The notes: generated from the letters alone by a model not told the origin. Positions 32,241-42,251 are shown, counted from the stretch's first letter. The stretch: DNA of 64,000 bases from Methanolobus bombayensis (GCF_017873415.1 NZ_JAGGKD010000010.1:16165-80164); one strand, 5' to 3'. Made by a program: numbers and translations.

Positions 32241-34904
32241 TTACCTGGCAAAAATAGCAGAATTATTCGTAACCGGATCTTTCTCAACTGCAAAAACATT
32301 ATCTGCGGAATCAATAAGCGACTCATCGTGTGAAACTATGAGAATCTGTGCCACTCCAATTTCCCTCATCATATCAACAAGCTTGATCAACTGATGCACA
32401 TGTCCACGGTCAAGGAAAACCGTCGGCTCATCCATAATCAGCGGAGGAAGTCCTTCCCCTGCATGCGTAGAATTTCCAAGTGACAGCAGGCGATAGATAG
32501 CACAACGAAGTACAAGATTAAAGAGCGCCCTCTCACCTCCACTGAGAAGTTTAGGTTCAAGTGCAGTGCCGTCCTTCTCAAAGACCGTGAGGTTGTAATC
32601 AGCATCCAGCATCACATGAGAATACGCATTGTTAGAGTACATGAATGTGAATATCTCATTTATAAGCGTATCAAGTGTCTGAATATTACTCGAACGCAAC
32701 TGGGCACGAATGCGCATGTACATACTTTCGAGGTCTTCAGCATCCGAATATACAGCCTGCAGGTAATCACCTTTATTTTGCAGCACATCAAGACCTTTTT
32801 TCATATCTGAAAGTCGCTTACGATCATTTTCAGCCATACCGGCCTTCTTCATGACTTCATCTTTTTCAAGCTTCAGTTCATCGATCTTTGAATTGATATT
32901 CTCAAAGGCATCGCCATAGTCCTGGCTCAGAGTTTCAAGTTCCTTCTTATTGAATTCCCCTATATTCTTATTAATATCTTCCAGCGACTCTTTCTTTTCA
33001 CCTATCTGAGCCTCAAATAAAGATATCATCTCCTGAATGCTCTTTATCTTCTCCTCCATCTGCTTAATCTCAGACTCAATCTTCTCGGATTCACCAATTA
33101 TCTTCTGCATTTCCCTTAGTATACCGAGTTTTTCAAGAACATCAGAATGTTCCTTCTGAATAGATCCCTCTTCCTGTTTTATCTTTTCAATTCCTGCCCT
33201 GGTTTCTTCAAGTGCTTTTTCCAGAGATTCCTTAGCACTACGCAGTTCCACAATCTTGTTCTCATCAGCCTTTATACGAAGCTTATATTCCTCAATTCTC
33301 TTCCCATCACGCTCAATTGCTTCCTTCTCCAAGCCGATATCACGAAGAACATCATCAATCTCCAACTTAAATTTTCTTGCAGATTTTACTTTCTCAATCC
33401 TTGCATCAGTTTCAGCCTGTTTTCCTTTTAAATGTGAAAGTTCACTTTCCAGCTTTGACAATGCCTCGTCATCCTCAACCGTGGACTGCTCCACACATGA
33501 ACCTTTAAGCTCCTGACCGCATGTAGGACACTTTCCTGCTTCCAGCAGCTTTTTTGATTTCTCAAGACGGACCTTTAATTCAGATATTTTGACCTTCAGC
33601 TCAGCTTCCTGACCATGAAATATTTTCTGCTGGTTATTCACAAGATCAAGGACATCATCGATATTTTCAAGCTTTTCAAGGCTGAATCTCAGGGAAGAGA
33701 CTCTGGAGACTATTTCCTTACGCCGGTTCTCAAGCTCAGCAATCTGAAGTTTGTGCTTTTTAGTTTCAGAATGAACAGACTCAATAAGTGCTTCCACATC
33801 CTTCATTCCATCTTCAAGAGCTTTGACCTGTTTTTCATTATCCCTGACCGATTGTGCCATATTAAGAAGATCTTTTTCTGCAACGGCCCTTTTGCTTTTC
33901 ACTTCCGCAAGCCTATCACGGATAGAGCGTTCCTCATCATCTTTTACAGATACGAGAGAATCTACATCCTTTGAATTCACAGTAAGTTTTGACTCGATCT
34001 CAGATAACTTTGCTTTCTTCAGTTCCAAGGATTCCCTGCGTGAATGAATATCCTTTGAAAAAGAATCAATAGAAGTAAATGAACGGGACTTACGGTCTTT
34101 GAGTTCCTTTATCTGTTGCTGCACAGACTCTTTTTTAGATGAGAGTTCACTCAGTTCAGACAATTTCTTTTTAATATCATCGATCAAACTGCGAGTACGG
34201 TCCCTTTTCTCATTCAATGAAGAAATTTCCTCATCTATCTTTAAGGACCGTGTTCTCATGGAAGCCAGTCTTGCGCTGGGATCCGAATCTTCCAAGAGCT
34301 TAATCTCTGAACCAAGCTCTTTGATCCGCCTTTCATTATCTCTCTGATGCCTGCCTACGCCAACCCTTGCACTGGAAGCCCTTTCCCTGTATTCTTCCAG
34401 TTTTCCAAGTTGCAACAGGTCATCTATCATTTTCTGCCGGTCTTTAGGTTTGGAGTTGATCAGGACATCGATCTCACCCTGCCGGATGTAAACACAGTTA
34501 CGGTATGCTTCTTCATCCATATTAAGAAGAGATGTAACCGCCTCATAACTGCGGGTAGCCTGATCGAATATAATCTCCCCGTCTCTTTTGAAAACAGATT
34601 TAGTATTGGAAGCCCTGCCTTTTTCAGGATCGTTCCTGAATGTCTGCTCCACGGAATATTGATGACCATTCTGTTCGAATTCAAGAAGTATGGATGCCTT
34701 TGTAGCACCTTTTGTGATTATATCAGAAAGAACGAACTCCTTATCCAGAGTCTTACTTCCAAAAAGTCCTGTAAAACATGCTTCCAGAAGACTGGATTTG
34801 CCACTTCCGTTAACACCTGAAACTACTGTCACGCCGTCTTTGAAAGACAGATCAAGCTTTTTGTAGCTCCTGATATTCTCCACTTTAAGACGTTTTAACA
34901 TCAC
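32241..34904 (-). CDS. rad50: DNA double-strand break repair ATPase Rad50
   Basis: The 887-residue ATPase of the Mre11-Rad50 complex, which senses and processes DNA ends. It has Walker A GVNGSGKSS (about 31-39), the Q-loop IRQGEID, a coiled coil with the zinc hook CPTCGQEL near 458, signature LLSGGERALFNLVLRCA near 785 and Walker B LIMDEPTVFLD near 826. The size matches archaeal Rad50. Its start overlaps the mre11 stop by four bases, so the two are made in a coupled way. Confidence 0.96.
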   Translation of the reverse strand: MMLKRLKVENIRSYKKLDLSFKDGVTVVSGVNGSGKSSLLEACFTGLFGSKTLDKEFVLSDIITKGATKASILLEFEQNGHQYSVEQTFRNDPEKGRASNTKSVFKRDGEIIFDQATRSYEAVTSLLNMDEEAYRNCVYIRQGEIDVLINSKPKDRQKMIDDLLQLGKLEEYRERASSARVGVGRHQRDNERRIKELGSEIKLLEDSDPSARLASMRTRSLKIDEEISSLNEKRDRTRSLIDDIKKKLSELSELSSKKESVQQQIKELKDRKSRSFTSIDSFSKDIHSRRESLELKKAKLSEIESKLTVNSKDVDSLVSVKDDEERSIRDRLAEVKSKRAVAEKDLLNMAQSVRDNEKQVKALEDGMKDVEALIESVHSETKKHKLQIAELENRRKEIVSRVSSLRFSLEKLENIDDVLDLVNNQQKIFHGQEAELKVKISELKVRLEKSKKLLEAGKCPTCGQELKGSCVEQSTVEDDEALSKLESELSHLKGKQAETDARIEKVKSARKFKLEIDDVLRDIGLEKEAIERDGKRIEEYKLRIKADENKIVELRSAKESLEKALEETRAGIEKIKQEEGSIQKEHSDVLEKLGILREMQKIIGESEKIESEIKQMEEKIKSIQEMISLFEAQIGEKKESLEDINKNIGEFNKKELETLSQDYGDAFENINSKIDELKLEKDEVMKKAGMAENDRKRLSDMKKGLDVLQNKGDYLQAVYSDAEDLESMYMRIRAQLRSSNIQTLDTLINEIFTFMYSNNAYSHVMLDADYNLTVFEKDGTALEPKLLSGGERALFNLVLRCAIYRLLSLGNSTHAGEGLPPLIMDEPTVFLDRGHVHQLIKLVDMMREIGVAQILIVSHDESLIDSADNVFAVEKDPVTNNSAIFAR

Positions 34905-36346
34905 AGGTAATCACCCAGGTTGTACTGTCGTGGCTTCGGTTCATCTTCCTTTTTCTTTTTTACTTTTTTTGAAGTCGAGTCTGCAGATTCAACTTTTTTA
35001 CCAGAATCAATGGCTGCTTCTTCTACTGGAAGTTCTTTTTCATCAGTTTCTACGGATTCAACGGTTTCAGCCTTTTCAACAACCGGGGTCTCAACTTCTG
35101 ACTCGACAGTATTTTCAGAATAATTAACAGGGGTTTCATCAATAGACTCTACTTCAGGTTCAGGAGAATAATCAGGACTTGACCCCTCAACTGATATAGA
35201 AACTGGAACAGGGCGTGTAAAGTCCATTTTCTCCAGAAGCTCCCCTAGTTTCTGTTCCGCTTCATCGCCCATTCTGGTCTTGGCAATCCGGGAATCCCGT
35301 ATCATATCATCGAGCAGCAGACCGCCGGAAGTGAGATTCATTTTTTTAATCTCTTCTTTTACAACATCATCAGGATCTGAAAATACCACTTTCAAAGTAG
35401 GATCATTGAGAGTATCAACTCCTGAACGCAGATCCTTTATTCCCGGAACCAGAGCTCCTCTTGACAGTAGGAACTTTTCGATCTCACTGAAATCAAGCCT
35501 CGCCTTCACATCACCTGTAAGTTCAACGAACACGACCTTGTCATGAATGTCGTGTTCCATTATAGCGTTAAAAACATCTTCAATGGCCTTGGGACCCTCA
35601 CTCACATTTGCAGGGATGAACAGGAAATCACGTGTTGGAATTATTCTTTTGCTGATATCTATGCCGCTTTCTTTTACAGTGACTATATTATATGACCGGG
35701 GCTCACGTTCAGATGTACTGTTCCTTTCGGTACTTCCGGCATAGGTTACCCACGTGTCATTCACTTTTGTAATTTCATACTTGTGATTATCTCCAAGAAG
35801 CACCGCATGTATGTCAAATGGAATTGATTCGATGACTTCCTTAATGTCCCAGTCACCAAATGAGAAAGGCTTGACAAGCTGGTGCATCACAAGCAGGTTG
35901 TAACTGGCACCAGTTTCTTTGCCGTCAAATATTGAATAATCGAATAATGGTATCTTTGTCTTTGCCACACTATCTATTCCATATATGGCAACATCTCCAA
36001 GTCTGTAAGGCTCATTACTGAGCCTTGTCACAAGACCAAGGCTGCCGTACAGATCAAGCCACTGGGTATTCTGTTTGCTCTCATGATTCCCTACTATGGC
36101 AAGCAACGGAATTTCTGCATTTTTAAGCCTTGAAAAGAGTTCCATTGCATCAAGAATATCATCCAGTGTAGGATTGCGTGAGTCGAACAGGTCTCCTGAA
36201 TGTATTAAAGCATCCACACCCATATCAATAGCATCATCCACCACAGCAGAAAAAGCATTCAGAAAATCCTTCCGGCGCACATCACTATGATATTGCCGGT
36301 ATCCAATATGCGTATCCCCTGTATGGATTATCCTTATCTCATCCAT
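34901..36346 (-). CDS. mre11: DNA double-strand break repair nuclease Mre11 with extended tail
   Basis: The nuclease partner of Rad50. Phosphodiesterase motifs are HTGDTHIGYRQY (about 8-19), DALIHSGDLFDSR (about 42-54), IVGNHES (about 83-89) and VLLGDNHKYE (about 188-197), all with metal-binding residues intact. The core ends near residue 395. A tail of about 85 residues follows, first acidic, then a lysine run (KKVKKKKEDEPKPR), ending QYNLGDYL. That final peptide fits the PCNA-interacting pattern QxxLxx(F/Y)(F/L). The gene is first in its block and divergent from the pilin-like cluster. Confidence 0.95.
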   Translation of the reverse strand: MDEIRIIHTGDTHIGYRQYHSDVRRKDFLNAFSAVVDDAIDMGVDALIHSGDLFDSRNPTLDDILDAMELFSRLKNAEIPLLAIVGNHESKQNTQWLDLYGSLGLVTRLSNEPYRLGDVAIYGIDSVAKTKIPLFDYSIFDGKETGASYNLLVMHQLVKPFSFGDWDIKEVIESIPFDIHAVLLGDNHKYEITKVNDTWVTYAGSTERNSTSEREPRSYNIVTVKESGIDISKRIIPTRDFLFIPANVSEGPKAIEDVFNAIMEHDIHDKVVFVELTGDVKARLDFSEIEKFLLSRGALVPGIKDLRSGVDTLNDPTLKVVFSDPDDVVKEEIKKMNLTSGGLLLDDMIRDSRIAKTRMGDEAEQKLGELLEKMDFTRPVPVSISVEGSSPDYSPEPEVESIDETPVNYSENTVESEVETPVVEKAETVESVETDEKELPVEEAAIDSGKKVESADSTSKKVKKKKEDEPKPRQYNLGDYL

Positions 36347-36488
36347 TAGAAATGATGATATGCTTCATTTAGTTTAATTGTTTGGGATGGATTTATTTAG
36401 AATAGGAATATATTAATATTATATAATATTAGATTCTATAATTTAGATGCTTTGTGTAACAAACGCACAGGGTTGATAGGGAACATTT

Positions 36489-36956
36489 ATGGATAACAAC
36501 GGACAGATCACTATAGATTATCTGATAGGAATTATTATTTTCCTGTTCGCTGTCATCTTTATATTCAATTACACTTCCGGAATATTTACTCCATTTCACT
36601 CAAATTCTGATGAAATAACCCTTATAGCTGACAGGACATCCACCGCACTTGTTGAGAAAATACTTAGTGAAGGTGACGAAACCGTCCCAAACATGCTTAA
36701 TAAAGACAAAACTGATGATTTCTTCACAGAACTGGACACTAATTACGATTCATACATTGACTATCTGGGACTGACCGGTTCATATCTTAGATATGATTTC
36801 AATGTTACACTTGAGAACCAGACATCTACGATCAATACGGGAGGAAAAGTGATTCCCCGGGGAGTAAACGTAGGCCAGACAAAACGCATAGTTCTCATCA
36901 GAAATGATGACAACGGAGAAACAGAGACAGCAATAATGTCTTTCAGGGTGTGGTAA
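36489..36956 (+). CDS. Pilin-like protein, cassette A position 1
   Basis: A 155-residue protein whose N-terminus DNNGQITIDYLIGIIIFLFA fits an archaeal class III (prepilin) signal: a short polar start, a G|Q cleavage site, Asp at +5 and a hydrophobic helix. After cleavage by a PibD/EppA-type peptidase the helix would join a filament or pseudo-pilus. The outer domain is small and beta-rich. The position-1 relative in the second cassette starts DEKGQIAVDFLLGISLFLIA and shares the C-terminal RIVLI/RIVLM strand. It opens the A run; the next gene starts one base after its stop. Confidence 0.8.
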   Translation: MDNNGQITIDYLIGIIIFLFAVIFIFNYTSGIFTPFHSNSDEITLIADRTSTALVEKILSEGDETVPNMLNKDKTDDFFTELDTNYDSYIDYLGLTGSYLRYDFNVTLENQTSTINTGGKVIPRGVNVGQTKRIVLIRNDDNGETETAIMSFRVW

Positions 36957-36957
36957 A

Positions 36958-37569
36958 ATGTTCAGGAAAAACTCCCTGATGTCTGACAGAGATGCGCAGA
37001 TGCATACACTTGAGGCTGTTATGGCTGCACTGATAATGGTAGGAGTGATCGTATTTGCCGTTGAAGCAACTTCCCTGACACCACTTACATCATCAACTGC
37101 AAACGCACACATCGAAGCCCAGATGCAGACCATGGGACAGGACATGCTGAATGCTCTTTCATATGCACCTTACGGACACACCTCTGCCCTGAAAAGTGAC
37201 GTTTTGAACTGGAACGGACTCGAATATGTATGGAACGGGACAGCATATGAATCGCGATCCTCAGTGAATTCCACTCTTACAAACAGTTCTCTTGTTGATA
37301 TGTTTAATTTCATTACGACACCAAGAGGAATTGCACATAATGTTCATTTCGCATGGATAAATGAAGATGGAGTATCAATATCAAGATCTTACATATACAA
37401 TGGAGACCCCTCGGACAATGCAGTAATAGTTTCAAAAAAAGTTATCCTTTCTGACTATGAAGTGGCAAATGTGTCATCCTTTGCGACAAACACAGCTATT
37501 CCTGATATCGATAACAGCACCGGATTTTACAATATAGTCAATGTAAAAATGACACTCTGGAGAATGTGA
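36958..37569 (+). CDS. Pilin-like protein, cassette A position 2
   Basis: A 203-residue protein with the signal RDAQMHTLEAVMAALIMVGV, a variant class III signal in which Q is followed by HTLE and the hydrophobic helix. The cassette B relative has KGQLHTLEGLGAAVLMTLTI. Both have MDR/MLNAL-like helix text after the membrane part and end in a VKMTLWRM/VRLTTWKI strand. The family size and order argue for a minor pilin. The start is one base after the stop of the previous gene, and its end overlaps the next by four bases. Confidence 0.75.
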   Translation: MFRKNSLMSDRDAQMHTLEAVMAALIMVGVIVFAVEATSLTPLTSSTANAHIEAQMQTMGQDMLNALSYAPYGHTSALKSDVLNWNGLEYVWNGTAYESRSSVNSTLTNSSLVDMFNFITTPRGIAHNVHFAWINEDGVSISRSYIYNGDPSDNAVIVSKKVILSDYEVANVSSFATNTAIPDIDNSTGFYNIVNVKMTLWRM

Positions 37570-38447
37570 TCACATTGATACAGACCAAAAAGATTAATTC
37601 AGATGATAAAGCACAACTGCTCCTGATTGCAGGATTCGCTGTAGGCGTAGGTATAGTCGTGCTGACGATCATGCTGAACAATGTGATCTATGCCAGCAAT
37701 ATTGCCTCTGAAGCAAGTATTGATACATCGCGCTACGAAATTGCAAATGCGGCCCAGATAACAACTGAAGCATATGAAGATGCATACAGATATGCAACCC
37801 TTAACGGAAGTTTCAACAACACAGATTTTGAAAATTACATTGGATCATATTCTGAAATGGCAGAGAAGAATTTTGCCATGTCCGGATTTACCTACAATAT
37901 AGAAAACAATACACTAAATGAGGCATACTTTACCCGGAATGGTCTGGCTGGCGGGAGAGACGACTGGACAGTTATAAAAAATATCAACACAACCAGCGGA
38001 TTTGCAGTGGAAATACCAGATGTTTCACGCCTGGGAAACAGCACGAACAGTCTGACAATAGCAATAACTAACAGATCAGGACTACTGTGGTCACTTGATT
38101 TATACAATTCCAGCGGGAACATAAACATCACTGTCTCTGACCAGTCATCAGTAATCGGTACTTACACCGCTTCAAGTCATATTAATATTACAGGGGACAG
38201 GATCGACTTTTCAACGCCTGAAAACTTCTATTTCAACAGCCATACCGATGGTGGCGATTATTCTATCAATATCCTTAACGGAAGCAATGCAGTTGGTTAT
38301 TGCAGCTTTTCAGGAACCCAGACATCAGGAGACCCTTATGTTTTTGCTAGATACTGGATTGTCAATCCTTCCGTAGAAATGACATCCGGCGAAATGAGAA
38401 TTGTTCGAAATACTCCGATATCCCTGCCAGGGAGGAACATAGGATGA
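37566..38447 (+). CDS. Pilin-like protein, cassette A position 3
   Basis: A 293-residue protein with a pilin-type helix preceded by DDKAQLLLIAGFAVGVGIVV, then a coiled segment (NIASEASIDTSRYEIANAAQ) and a large beta-rich outer domain with many N-X-S/T sites. The cassette B counterpart (154 residues) has DTSGQWIALSGLVISLIIIG and lacks the large outer domain. The frame opens at GTG 37566, overlapping the previous stop; TTG at 37575 is another possible start. It may be a tip or minor subunit. Confidence 0.7.
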   Translation: MITLIQTKKINSDDKAQLLLIAGFAVGVGIVVLTIMLNNVIYASNIASEASIDTSRYEIANAAQITTEAYEDAYRYATLNGSFNNTDFENYIGSYSEMAEKNFAMSGFTYNIENNTLNEAYFTRNGLAGGRDDWTVIKNINTTSGFAVEIPDVSRLGNSTNSLTIAITNRSGLLWSLDLYNSSGNINITVSDQSSVIGTYTASSHINITGDRIDFSTPENFYFNSHTDGGDYSINILNGSNAVGYCSFSGTQTSGDPYVFARYWIVNPSVEMTSGEMRIVRNTPISLPGRNIG

Positions 38448-38920
38448 TCAGGAAACTCATTGATAATGAGGATGCTGTATCCATTTCAGTTGGATTCATA
38501 CTGACATTTTCAATAAGTGTGATCATGATAGTAATTGTCCTCAGTTCTTTCTATTCCCTGATGGATAATGCCGAACAGACAGTTATGCATGATGAATTTG
38601 AGATACACGGAAATGACATTGCTGTCAGGATAGCAACAATTGACACCATGGTAGGTTCAATGGAAGATTCAGGATCAAATCTTGAAGAGATAAGATACGA
38701 TTTTTCTCTGCCTTCAAAAATTGCAGGCAAACCTTATTCCATAGAGATAGTCAACAGCACCAGGGACATAGTTTTCATTTCAGATGAAAGAGAGAGAACT
38801 CAGGTGAAAGTTCCCTATTTTGCAGAAAATACCCTGGTAGTCTCAACCACAGTACAGAGCATAAAAGGCAATTTTGTAATTGCATACGAACCTGAAACAA
38901 ATATCATAAATATCTACTGA
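38444..38920 (+). CDS. Pilin-like protein, cassette A position 4
   Basis: A 158-residue protein with the signal DNEDAVSISVGFILTFSISV, close to the AVSxxxG pattern of archaeal pilins, followed by a hydrophobic helix and a beta-rich domain. Its cassette B counterpart starts ADEEGVSILFEYILFSLICI and shares the MxDEFEIHGNDIA / MQNEMSDIGNMMS helix type after the membrane segment. The ATG overlaps the previous stop (ATGA), indicating coupled translation. Confidence 0.75.
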   Translation: MIRKLIDNEDAVSISVGFILTFSISVIMIVIVLSSFYSLMDNAEQTVMHDEFEIHGNDIAVRIATIDTMVGSMEDSGSNLEEIRYDFSLPSKIAGKPYSIEIVNSTRDIVFISDERERTQVKVPYFAENTLVVSTTVQSIKGNFVIAYEPETNIINIY

Positions 38921-38938
38921 AAAACCGGGAATTTACAG

Positions 38939-39715
38939 ATGAAAAAAGAGAAAAGCCTGTTCCAGACAGAAGATGCTGTCTCGGAAGTTGTGGATTTCAG
39001 TATAACTCTGGGAGTTATGCTCCTTGCAATAGCAGTGATAGCTCTTGCAGGATACCCTATGGTCCAGCACATGAAAGAGACGGGACATATGGAAAACATA
39101 AGGCAGAGCTTTTCAGTACTCACCCCTAACGTGAACAAAATAGTATTCGGTAAAGCACCTTCCCAGTCAGTGGAACTGAAGATGTATGGTGGAACGACCT
39201 ACGTAACCGGAAGCAGTTATATGAATATAAGTATGGAACACTGGAATGAATCTTCTTCGTTCCTTGAAACCACATCATATGAAAGACAGCTGCGCATGAT
39301 CGAAAACCAATATGAGGACACATCAGTTGCCTACGAGAATACCGGTGCATGGGTAAAATATCCTCAAGGAAAAGCGTTGATGATATCAAAACCAGCCTTT
39401 GCATATGACAACCATTCCCTGGTAATACCAATGGCAACGATAACAGGTTCAAAAGGGACTTCAGGTTCAGGACTTATTCGTGTGATAGCTGATGGTGGAC
39501 AACTTGCAGTTGAAACCTATACCAACGTATCAAAAGTTGAAATTACCATGTCCAGTGAATACTACGAAGCATGGGAGAAGTACTTTGATGACTCGCTTGA
39601 AATGACAGTCACAGATGTAAATACCACAACAAATACCATCCATGCAGAGAAGAATTACAACCCTAACATAGATGTGTTCATAACAGTTTCACCCATGAGC
39701 GTGACCGTTGAATAA
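38939..39715 (+). CDS. Pilin-like protein, cassette A position 5
   Basis: A 258-residue protein with the signal TEDAVSEVVDFSITLGVMLL and a long hydrophobic helix ending in AGYPMV. Three proteins of the island (this one, 39740 and 43645) share a layout: YP or VP after the helix, F-x-VL, A-x-x-x-x-P before a beta strand, and a mid-domain motif WVKYPQGKALMISKP. They are clearly paralogues. The outer domain is beta-rich with many Ser/Thr. It begins 18 bases after its neighbour. Confidence 0.75.
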   Translation: MKKEKSLFQTEDAVSEVVDFSITLGVMLLAIAVIALAGYPMVQHMKETGHMENIRQSFSVLTPNVNKIVFGKAPSQSVELKMYGGTTYVTGSSYMNISMEHWNESSSFLETTSYERQLRMIENQYEDTSVAYENTGAWVKYPQGKALMISKPAFAYDNHSLVIPMATITGSKGTSGSGLIRVIADGGQLAVETYTNVSKVEITMSSEYYEAWEKYFDDSLEMTVTDVNTTTNTIHAEKNYNPNIDVFITVSPMSVTVE

Positions 39716-39739
39716 AAACAATACAAGGAGGATCATATC

Positions 39740-41188
39740 GTGAAAAACTTCTTCAGATCACAAAAAGCAGTATCATCAGTAGTTGGTATGATAATGATAC
39801 TGGCACTTACGATCACATCTGTCAGTGTGATCTTCCTTTATGGGGTACCTACGATCTATGAAATGGAAGACATAGCAAACGCTCAGAAAGTGGAACAGGC
39901 ATTCACAGTACTGGACTCCAGAACAAGTAAAGTCGCCCTTGGAGAATCACCGAGCCAGACAACTTCCCTGTCAATGATGGCAGGAGACTTAAAAGTTAAT
40001 GGTAACAATGAATCCTACAATTCCAGCAAGATTGTCATAATCTCAGTGGATATAAACGCCACATGGTACAACAGTTATAAAAATAACAGGCACAGATGGG
40101 GTAGCTGGAAAAGTTACACTTCAAACCCGGAAATGAATGAGTTCAATGCCTCCATGGGAAGCATAGTCTATAGAGACAACGACAGAATCATAGGCTATGA
40201 AGGCGGAGGAGTCTGGTCAAAATATCCTACCGGAAAATCAGTAATGATATCACCTCCGGAGTTCCATTATAATGGTGAAACACTGACATTGCCTGTAATG
40301 AGAGTTCAGGGAGACTCACTGCACAGTGGAAAATCAGATGTCGACATCACTGTCAGTTCTAATAACATGCCTGTAGTACTATATCCTGACCCGGGTTCAG
40401 ATAACAGAAGGACAAATCCTCTTACATCAGACAAGGTTATTATTTACATCAAGAGCGATTTCTATAATGCATGGGCCGACTATGCCAATACACTTGCCTA
40501 TGCAACTGCCACAACCGATGACTACAACAGTACCGCAGTAGTTGAACTCGAAGTTATACCTGCAATGGGAAAAGACTCATTGAAGTCTGCTTTTAAAGTA
40601 GGATCTGTGAATCCTTCTAATCCGGAACCAATATACAATTTCTCCTTTGACCTTGAAGCCAGGGCATCACAGGGACTTAATCCAAGCAACTATCAGATAA
40701 CTGCTACATCAGGAACAAAGACACTTACATATACCCTTGCAAAGAAAGGTGGTGCCAACCAGCTACTTCTTGATGTTGAATATGAGGATACCTCAGTAGG
40801 CAGTGTTGAAACATGGGAACATAATGGTATTTTTGTAGTGAACGGTGCAAAGGATGATCAATCTTCCACAGTAGACCTGCTTTCAAAAACATATACATTG
40901 GAATATGATGAAAATAATGATTTTTCATGGGATAACGATTCATCCATCAGCCTTGGACCAAATGTAGATTACTCAAAAGGCGATATTATGCCACTTTATA
41001 ATCTTACGCAACATTATATGAAACTCATTACAATGGACGGTTCGGTGCTGTTTACTCTCCAGCAGCCAGGACACTCTGACCCTGTGGATTATGATGAGTC
41101 GACTCTTACTTTGTACTATGACGGGATGCCGGGCAGTATAACATATCTTCACGTTAGCAGAAATGATCTTTCGGTAAACTTAAATTAA
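39740..41188 (+). CDS. Large pilin-like protein, cassette A position 6
   Basis: A 482-residue member of the same paralogue group as 38939 and 43645. The signal SQKAVSSVVGMIMILALTIT is a textbook archaeal pilin start. The mid-domain motif WSKYPTGKSVMISPP is shared. An extra C-terminal domain of about 220 residues (from about residue 265) is absent from its relatives. The start is GTG with a strong AGGAGG site nine bases upstream. It ends cassette A; an A+T-rich gap with a new TATA box follows. Confidence 0.75.
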   Translation: MKNFFRSQKAVSSVVGMIMILALTITSVSVIFLYGVPTIYEMEDIANAQKVEQAFTVLDSRTSKVALGESPSQTTSLSMMAGDLKVNGNNESYNSSKIVIISVDINATWYNSYKNNRHRWGSWKSYTSNPEMNEFNASMGSIVYRDNDRIIGYEGGGVWSKYPTGKSVMISPPEFHYNGETLTLPVMRVQGDSLHSGKSDVDITVSSNNMPVVLYPDPGSDNRRTNPLTSDKVIIYIKSDFYNAWADYANTLAYATATTDDYNSTAVVELEVIPAMGKDSLKSAFKVGSVNPSNPEPIYNFSFDLEARASQGLNPSNYQITATSGTKTLTYTLAKKGGANQLLLDVEYEDTSVGSVETWEHNGIFVVNGAKDDQSSTVDLLSKTYTLEYDENNDFSWDNDSSISLGPNVDYSKGDIMPLYNLTQHYMKLITMDGSVLFTLQQPGHSDPVDYDESTLTLYYDGMPGSITYLHVSRNDLSVNLN

Positions 41189-41262
41189 AAACATAGAGGT
41201 TATACTTACAAAAGTGCAGGAATGCACATTTCAAACTGTATATTTTTTGTTTTAACAAATCA

Positions 41263-41278
41263 TTTTTATATTATATAT
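41263..41278 (+). promoter_or_regulatory. TATA box of pilin-like cassette B
   Basis: TTTTTATATTATATAT lies about 25 bases upstream of the ATG at 41295, so transcription would start almost at the start codon and give a leaderless message. No ribosome site precedes that ATG, which fits. Confidence 0.5.
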
Positions 41279-41294
41279 GGCATATATTCTAGAA

Positions 41295-42251
41295 ATGATT
41301 GATGAAAAAGGTCAAATTGCAGTTGATTTCCTCCTGGGGATATCGTTATTCCTTATCGCTTTAACCTTTACAGTGCAATTCATTCCGGGTATGTTCATAT
41401 CAGGATCTGCAGGTGAAAGTAGTCTCGACTATACTGCATACCGCACAGCCACAGTTCTTGTGGAAGACACAGGATGGTGGGGAAACAGTACAAGTAGTGG
41501 TACTGACTGGGAGGAACATCCCGTGAGCATTATGCGAATTGGTCTTGCAGTTGACGATGATCCAAGCTCTAAACTTACAAACACCCCGAACCTCATTTCA
41601 AGGAACAAGACACTTGAAATGATGAATGTGGACGAGAAAACATTCATAGAGATGATGGGACTCTACAACAATGTCGATGATACTCCATTTTCCTATGGTT
41701 ACAACATATCATTCAAACAGAATGGAAATGTCCTGATGCTAAACAATACCAGCATTGTAAGAGGGCAGATAATCCCTAACTATCAGGAATCAACAAAGAT
41801 AACACGCATAGTCCTTATGGAAAAAGGCACTATTGCAAGTTTTACAGGAGATAATCTTACAAGTGAGCTGGCTAATACAGCAACCATCAATGTAACCGGT
41901 CCTTTTGAGGAAAACATAACCATCCGGATAAGTGATCTGAATCTTACAGGCTCGTCACCAATGTTCCTGAATGCAAGTCTGGAAGGAACTACATTGACAC
42001 GAGCATCAAATTATACAATGTGGAAAATGGATGGATGGGACAAAGAGCCTTTTAATGGGTCACTATCTTCAGGAGATATTATATCATTTGATTTTGACAA
42101 AGAACTTTTCAGTACAGGTACTGAATGCAGACTTGACCTTGAATTCATTAACGTAAGCCTGCCAACTCCCGGGCCTCCTTTTACAAAATATAACAACGAA
42201 AGCGCCCCTTATTACGAACCTGCATATCTCGTTGTGGAGGTGTGGCAATGA
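41295..42251 (+). CDS. Pilin-like protein, cassette B position 1
   Basis: A 318-residue relative of the cassette A position 1 protein, with the signal DEKGQIAVDFLLGISLFLIA, a G|Q site and Asp at +5. Its outer domain is about twice as long and is rich in Asn and Thr. I prefer ATG 41295 over the in-frame ATG at 41277 because the earlier codon lies within the TATA box and the later one gives the usual short polar start MIDEKGQ. Its end overlaps the next gene. Confidence 0.75.
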   Translation: MIDEKGQIAVDFLLGISLFLIALTFTVQFIPGMFISGSAGESSLDYTAYRTATVLVEDTGWWGNSTSSGTDWEEHPVSIMRIGLAVDDDPSSKLTNTPNLISRNKTLEMMNVDEKTFIEMMGLYNNVDDTPFSYGYNISFKQNGNVLMLNNTSIVRGQIIPNYQESTKITRIVLMEKGTIASFTGDNLTSELANTATINVTGPFEENITIRISDLNLTGSSPMFLNASLEGTTLTRASNYTMWKMDGWDKEPFNGSLSSGDIISFDFDKELFSTGTECRLDLEFINVSLPTPGPPFTKYNNESAPYYEPAYLVVEVWQ

